Position numbers and translations under genes: made by a program. A stretch of 33,528 bases of DNA from an uncultured bacterium. GTDB lineage: Bacteria; Patescibacteriota; Minisyncoccia; Moranbacterales; GWC2-37-73. Below are positions 30,529-33,528 of this stretch, piece after piece. The stretch is taken from the NCBI GenBank assembly GCA_903837175.1, contig CAILTR010000115.1, positions 1 to 33,528 on the forward strand, read 5' to 3'. The number at the start of each line of letters is the position of its first letter. Position 1 is the stretch's first letter. The notes under the pieces were generated by a model. That model saw nothing but the letters and a program-made list of their open reading frames with translations. It did not search any database and was not told the DNA's origin.

Positions 30529-31212
30529 ATGCGAAAAATATTTTTAGACATCGAAACTTTGCCAGCGGGGGATGACAAGTTGGAAATTTTGAAAAAACTC
30601 TACGAAAAAAAAATCGCCAAACAGGGCAGTGAGAAAGGTGAGAACGAAACTTTTGAAGCTTTTGTCGGGGCGACCAATTTTGACGGGGCTTTCGGAAGAA
30701 TTTTGTGCATTGGTTTTGCGATTGACGATGGCGCTGCTGAAAATTTATATCATGAAAATGACGAGCGTCAGACCCTAAAACGCTTTTGGGAAATTGTCGA
30801 TTCCATTAGTTCACCTTCCCGCGGAGGTTATGGCGGGCCAGATTATGGCGTGCAATTTATTGGCCACAACGTGATGGATTTTGATTTGCGTTTCATTTAT
30901 CAACGCTCGGTCGTTCTGGACGTGAAACCTGCTTACGAACTTAATTTTGCGCGTTATCGAAACTACCCGATTTATGACACCATGCGCGAATGGACCAAAT
31001 GGAGCTCTGGGATGATTGGTTTAGAAAAACTAGCCTTGGCTTTAGGCATACCTTCGCCGAAGGATGAAGGCATTGATGGCTCGCAAGTAGCCCAATTTTT
31101 TGCCGAGGGGAAAGTTAATGATATTTTGGAATATTGTAAGCGGGATGTTGAGACGACCCGCGCTGTCTATCGCAAGATGACTTTCGAAAGACCAGCTAAT
31201 AAACTTTTTTAA
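30529..31212 (+). CDS. DEDDy 3'-5' exonuclease (PolB-exonuclease-like)
   Basis: From the ATG at 30529 (227 residues) the protein has the three exonuclease motifs: IFLDIETLP (DxE), FIGHNVMDFDLRF (NxxxFD) and EYCKRDVETT (YxxxD), as in the predicted PolB-like exonuclease family. It probably trims DNA or RNA 3' ends. The track's TTG start at 30490 would place translation inside the leader repeat and is rejected. A Gly-rich insert (SPSRGGYGGPDYG) just before motif II looks like an in-frame low-complexity insertion. Confidence 0.85.
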   Translation: MRKIFLDIETLPAGDDKLEILKKLYEKKIAKQGSEKGENETFEAFVGATNFDGAFGRILCIGFAIDDGAAENLYHENDERQTLKRFWEIVDSISSPSRGGYGGPDYGVQFIGHNVMDFDLRFIYQRSVVLDVKPAYELNFARYRNYPIYDTMREWTKWSSGMIGLEKLALALGIPSPKDEGIDGSQVAQFFAEGKVNDILEYCKRDVETTRAVYRKMTFERPANKLF

Positions 31213-31220
31213 GCGTTAAT

Positions 31221-31269
31221 TTTTTATGGAGGCTCGACCTCCATTATGGAGGTCGAGCCTCCATAAAAA
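31221..31269. repeat. Perfect 49-bp palindrome between exonuclease and DUF5654 genes
   Basis: Two 24-base arms, TTTTTATGGAGGCTCGACC... and its exact complement, are separated by a single T. The cruciform or hairpin ends in T/A runs and could terminate transcription in both directions. The track ORF 31226-31558 starts inside it, which is why I move that gene's start to 31274. Confidence 0.9.
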
Positions 31270-31273
31270 CACT

Positions 31274-31558
31274 ATGCAACAAATCAAAGAAAAAATTGTG
31301 ACGCTCAAAGATAAAGGTGCGGAACTTGAAAGAGAAATTCGTGAAAAAACTTTAGGCTACATCCTCACCAGCTTCGGACTCGTCGCTGGTTTGGCTTGGA
31401 ACGAAGCCATCAAAGGTTTTATTGAAAGATTTTTCTCTGACTCAGGCGGCGGTCTGCTGGCCAAATTTCTCTATGCAATTGTGGTGACAATCGCCGTGGT
31501 GGTCATTTCACTCTATCTTTCAAGGATCTTCAAGGTAGAAAAGAAAAAAAAGAAGTAG
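31274..31558 (+). CDS. DUF5654 family small membrane protein
   Basis: The 94-residue protein has a charged helical start (MQQIKEKIVTLKDKGAELEREIREKTLG), a first hydrophobic stretch (YILTSFGLVAGLAWNEAIKGFI) and a second (LLAKFLYAIVVTIAVVVISLYL), ending in a Lys tail. This is the layout of DUF5654, a family common in CPR bacteria and some archaea with no known function. The ATG at 31274 lies just past the palindrome. Confidence 0.8.
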   Translation: MQQIKEKIVTLKDKGAELEREIREKTLGYILTSFGLVAGLAWNEAIKGFIERFFSDSGGGLLAKFLYAIVVTIAVVVISLYLSRIFKVEKKKKK

Positions 31559-31580
31559 CACATTTTAATGATATTATTTT

Positions 31581-33350
31581 ATGCAAGCAGAAACCGAAAA
31601 AGATTTAATTAAATATTCCAATTGGAAACTTATCAAAGACCTTGGAAAATTTTTAAAGCCATACCGATGGCGCTTTTTCGGGGGGTCGCTATTGCGTTTA
31701 ATGGGCGATATTGCAGGATTATATCCATATTATGGACTTGCGCTGATGGTGACCTTTTTTAGTAAATATACTCCCGAGCAAACATTGGGATATTTTTGGT
31801 TAGTCTTATTGGGCTTGTTTATTTCATATTTTGTTTCATATATCTGTAAATTTTTTGCAAAAAATATTGGTTATGGTTTAGCCGAAAAAATAGATCTTGA
31901 TAGTCAATTTAAAATGATTAAGCATTTATCCTCGCTTGATATTGCTTGGCATGAAAAAGAAAATGCTGGTAATAAATTAAAAAGAATTCAAAAAGGTGCT
32001 GATGGCTTAAATCGAATTGTAAGCATGTGGTTCAATAATTTTATTGAAATTGCTGTTAATTTTGCAGGAATGCTTTTTGTTTTAAATAGAGTGGATCATT
32101 TTATTAGTGGCTTAATGATTATTTTTTTAATAACATTTCTGAGTATTTCTCTACTTTTACTTAAAAAGGCTAAAATTGTATCACAAAAAGTTGATGCAAT
32201 GGAGGAAGACATGACGGGCTTGATGTTTCAAATTATCAATAACATCAGAAGCGTAAAAGTTTTAACAATGACAGTAAAAATTATCAAAATGATCGGAGTG
32301 GAAATTACCGAGCTTTTTGGGTTTATTCAGCGGAGAGTTTTTCATTTTCTAGCACGCTCGCTGGTACTTAGCTTTTGTGTTGCTTTTTTTAGGATTGGAA
32401 TAGTGATTTTAATTGCCCTGGGAATAGCCAATGGAAAATATGAAGTTGGACTGTTGGTTCTTTTTAATGGTTATTTTAATGCTATGGTTGCAGCCGCTGA
32501 AACTTTGTCAGAAACCAGTCAGGAATTCATTGTCTGTAAATACGGCATCGCGCGCATGCAGCGAACTCTGGATGAACCAATCTTGATTGATGCTGAAATG
32601 GGCAAGGTTGATTTGCCAAAGGACTGGAAAAAAATCAGTATTCAAAATTTATCTTTTGCTTATGGTGAAAATGAAGTTTTGAAAAATATTTCGCTGGAAA
32701 TTAAACGCGGGCAGCGGGTTGGCATCGTCGGGCTTTCTGGGGCAGGGAAGTCAACTTTACTAAAACTTTTGCTTAAAGAAAATGAGAGCTATGATGGCGA
32801 AATTCTTTTTGACGGCGTACCGCTGCGAAAAATAAAAAAGCGTTCCTATTTTAAACAAGTCGGAGTGGTATTGCAAGATACAGAAGTCTTTAATTTCACC
32901 CTGCGTGAAAATATTACAATTGCCAGTTTGAAAAAACGCAGTCAACAGGATTTGCAACAAGCCCTCGACATTGCTCATGTGAGTGATTTTGTCAGCAAGC
33001 TTCCTCTGGGCTTGGAAACATTTATCGGCGAAAAGGGCGTCAAACTTTCTGGTGGCGAACGTCAGCGGCTCGGGATTGCTAGAGCAGTTTTCAAACAACC
33101 CGAAATTCTCTTTTTAGATGAAGCCACTTCGCATCTAGATCTTGAATCAGAGGAAAAGATCAAAGACTCGCTTCACAAATTTCTCAAAAAAGTTACCGCT
33201 GTGGTTATTGCCCATCGTCTGACCACCATTCGCGAAATGGACAAAATCGTCGTCATCGAAAAAGGTCGCATCATCGAGTCCGGCAGTTTCGAAGAGCTCT
33301 ACGCCTCCAAGGGACGTCTTTTTGAGCTTTGGGAAAAGCAAAAGTTTTAA
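31581..33350 (+). CDS. ABC exporter half-transporter (membrane plus ATPase)
   Basis: The 589-residue protein fuses a six-helix exporter membrane domain (about 1-320; FKPYRWRFFGGSLLRLMG, ISYFVSYICKF ...) to an ATPase. The ATPase has Walker A GLSGAGKST, Q-loop VVLQDTEVFNFTLREN, signature LSGGERQRLGIARA, Walker B ILFLDEATSHLD and switch His in VIAHRLTT. It is expected to work as a homodimer or with another half-transporter. Substrate cannot be told from sequence. No N-terminal peptidase C39 domain is present, so it is not a classic bacteriocin exporter. Lipid, drug or peptide export are all possible. Confidence 0.93.
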   Translation: MQAETEKDLIKYSNWKLIKDLGKFLKPYRWRFFGGSLLRLMGDIAGLYPYYGLALMVTFFSKYTPEQTLGYFWLVLLGLFISYFVSYICKFFAKNIGYGLAEKIDLDSQFKMIKHLSSLDIAWHEKENAGNKLKRIQKGADGLNRIVSMWFNNFIEIAVNFAGMLFVLNRVDHFISGLMIIFLITFLSISLLLLKKAKIVSQKVDAMEEDMTGLMFQIINNIRSVKVLTMTVKIIKMIGVEITELFGFIQRRVFHFLARSLVLSFCVAFFRIGIVILIALGIANGKYEVGLLVLFNGYFNAMVAAAETLSETSQEFIVCKYGIARMQRTLDEPILIDAEMGKVDLPKDWKKISIQNLSFAYGENEVLKNISLEIKRGQRVGIVGLSGAGKSTLLKLLLKENESYDGEILFDGVPLRKIKKRSYFKQVGVVLQDTEVFNFTLRENITIASLKKRSQQDLQQALDIAHVSDFVSKLPLGLETFIGEKGVKLSGGERQRLGIARAVFKQPEILFLDEATSHLDLESEEKIKDSLHKFLKKVTAVVIAHRLTTIREMDKIVVIEKGRIIESGSFEELYASKGRLFELWEKQKF

Positions 33351-33392
33351 GGAGTGCGCCTTGCTTAAGGGCCGTTTTTTAATAGGGTGAAG

Positions 33393-33478
33393 AAGATGAG
33401 ATACATAGGTAACACTCTAGATTTAGCAAAATTAAGGAAATTTGCTAAAATTTACAGTTAATTACCTAAACTCATCTT
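33393..33478. repeat. Three-level nested palindrome after the ABC gene
   Basis: AAGATGAG (33393) pairs with CTCATCTT (33471-33478), TAGGTAA (33406-33412) with TTACCTA (33462-33468), and TTTAGCAAA (33422-33430) with TTTGCTAAA (33441-33449), all in register as one long imperfect stem. It ends one base before a possible start codon at 33480. It may be a structured RNA or a transposon-end-like palindrome. Confidence 0.7.
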
Positions 33479-33479
33479 A

Positions 33480-33528
33480 ATGAAATACTACGATAAAGTG
33501 CCCAAGGGATACTTTTGCTTTATGCCCA
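33480..33528 (+). CDS. Possible start of a gene cut by the window edge
   Basis: An open frame starting MKYYDKVPKGYF continues to the last base. It has no stop and is too short to identify. No ribosome binding site is seen, but that is usual here. It is placed directly after the nested palindrome. Confidence 0.3.
   Translation, partial: MKYYDKVPKGYFCFMP

Noticed and set aside
31581-33350. ABC exporter as the dedicated RiPP exporter
   Set aside because: It lies over 20 kb from the precursor, with unrelated genes and terminators between, and has no C39 peptidase domain.
1-33528. Alternative genetic code (TGA as glycine), as in some CPR groups
   Set aside because: TGA ends several real genes (1476, 2643, 20193) at the expected positions, and no gene needs TGA read through.

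Overview
The window looks like a chromosomal segment of an uncultured, AT-rich bacterium of the Candidate Phyla Radiation (Patescibacteria, probably Parcubacteria-like). This is inferred from gene content and style, not from a marker gene. Supporting signs are an anaerobic class III ribonucleotide reductase, a ComEC split into membrane and metallo-beta-lactamase proteins, a DUF5654 protein, an enlarged Ndk, a PaaX/Cas2-like protein, few Shine-Dalgarno sequences, and intergenic spacers full of AT-rich repeats and short palindromes. TGA, TAA and TAG all end genes, so the code is standard. Every gene I accept is on the + strand.

Bases 1-11088 are the most unusual part. A 79-residue peptide with a tandem His-Xaa-Ser C-terminus follows a good promoter. 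It is followed by an unrecognised 316-residue protein, a SPASM-type radical SAM enzyme, a HemN-like radical SAM enzyme, a membrane-anchored Cys-rich protein, a Dph6-type ATP pyrophosphatase, four tandem related radical SAM enzymes (several overlapping), and an A24 prepilin-type peptidase overlapping the last of them. I read this as a RiPP pathway related to the His-Xaa-Ser (Hxs) systems, but with six radical SAM proteins, an ATP-dependent ligase-like enzyme and its own membrane protease.

Bases 11100-14137 hold three exported proteins: a Cys-rich protein, a small membrane-anchored protein and a von Willebrand A protein. They lie behind an extended -10 promoter and end at a strong terminator. 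The first and third share a C-terminal Cys-rich motif ending W-x-E-I-x-P.

Bases 14138-19164 are the anaerobic dNTP module: a promoter with an NrdR box, nrdR, nrdD and nrdG. The NrdD polypeptide lacks its glycyl-radical tail. That tail is encoded as a separate small zinc-ribbon protein beyond a repeat element.

Bases 19319-22043 appear to be an extracytoplasmic flavin/heme redox module: an anchored protein, a thrombospondin-3-type calcium-binding protein, ApbE flavin transferase, and a ferric-reductase-like di-heme membrane protein. Bases 22357-24680 hold a DUF167 protein, a PaaX/Cas2-like gene bracketed by two near-identical hairpins, and a frameshifted membrane-anchored protein. Bases 24743-33350 carry split comEC, ndk, a transglutaminase-like protein, a YgjP-type metallopeptidase, a DEDDy exonuclease with a structured leader, DUF5654 and an ABC exporter. 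The last 170 bases contain a nested palindrome and the start of a truncated reading frame.
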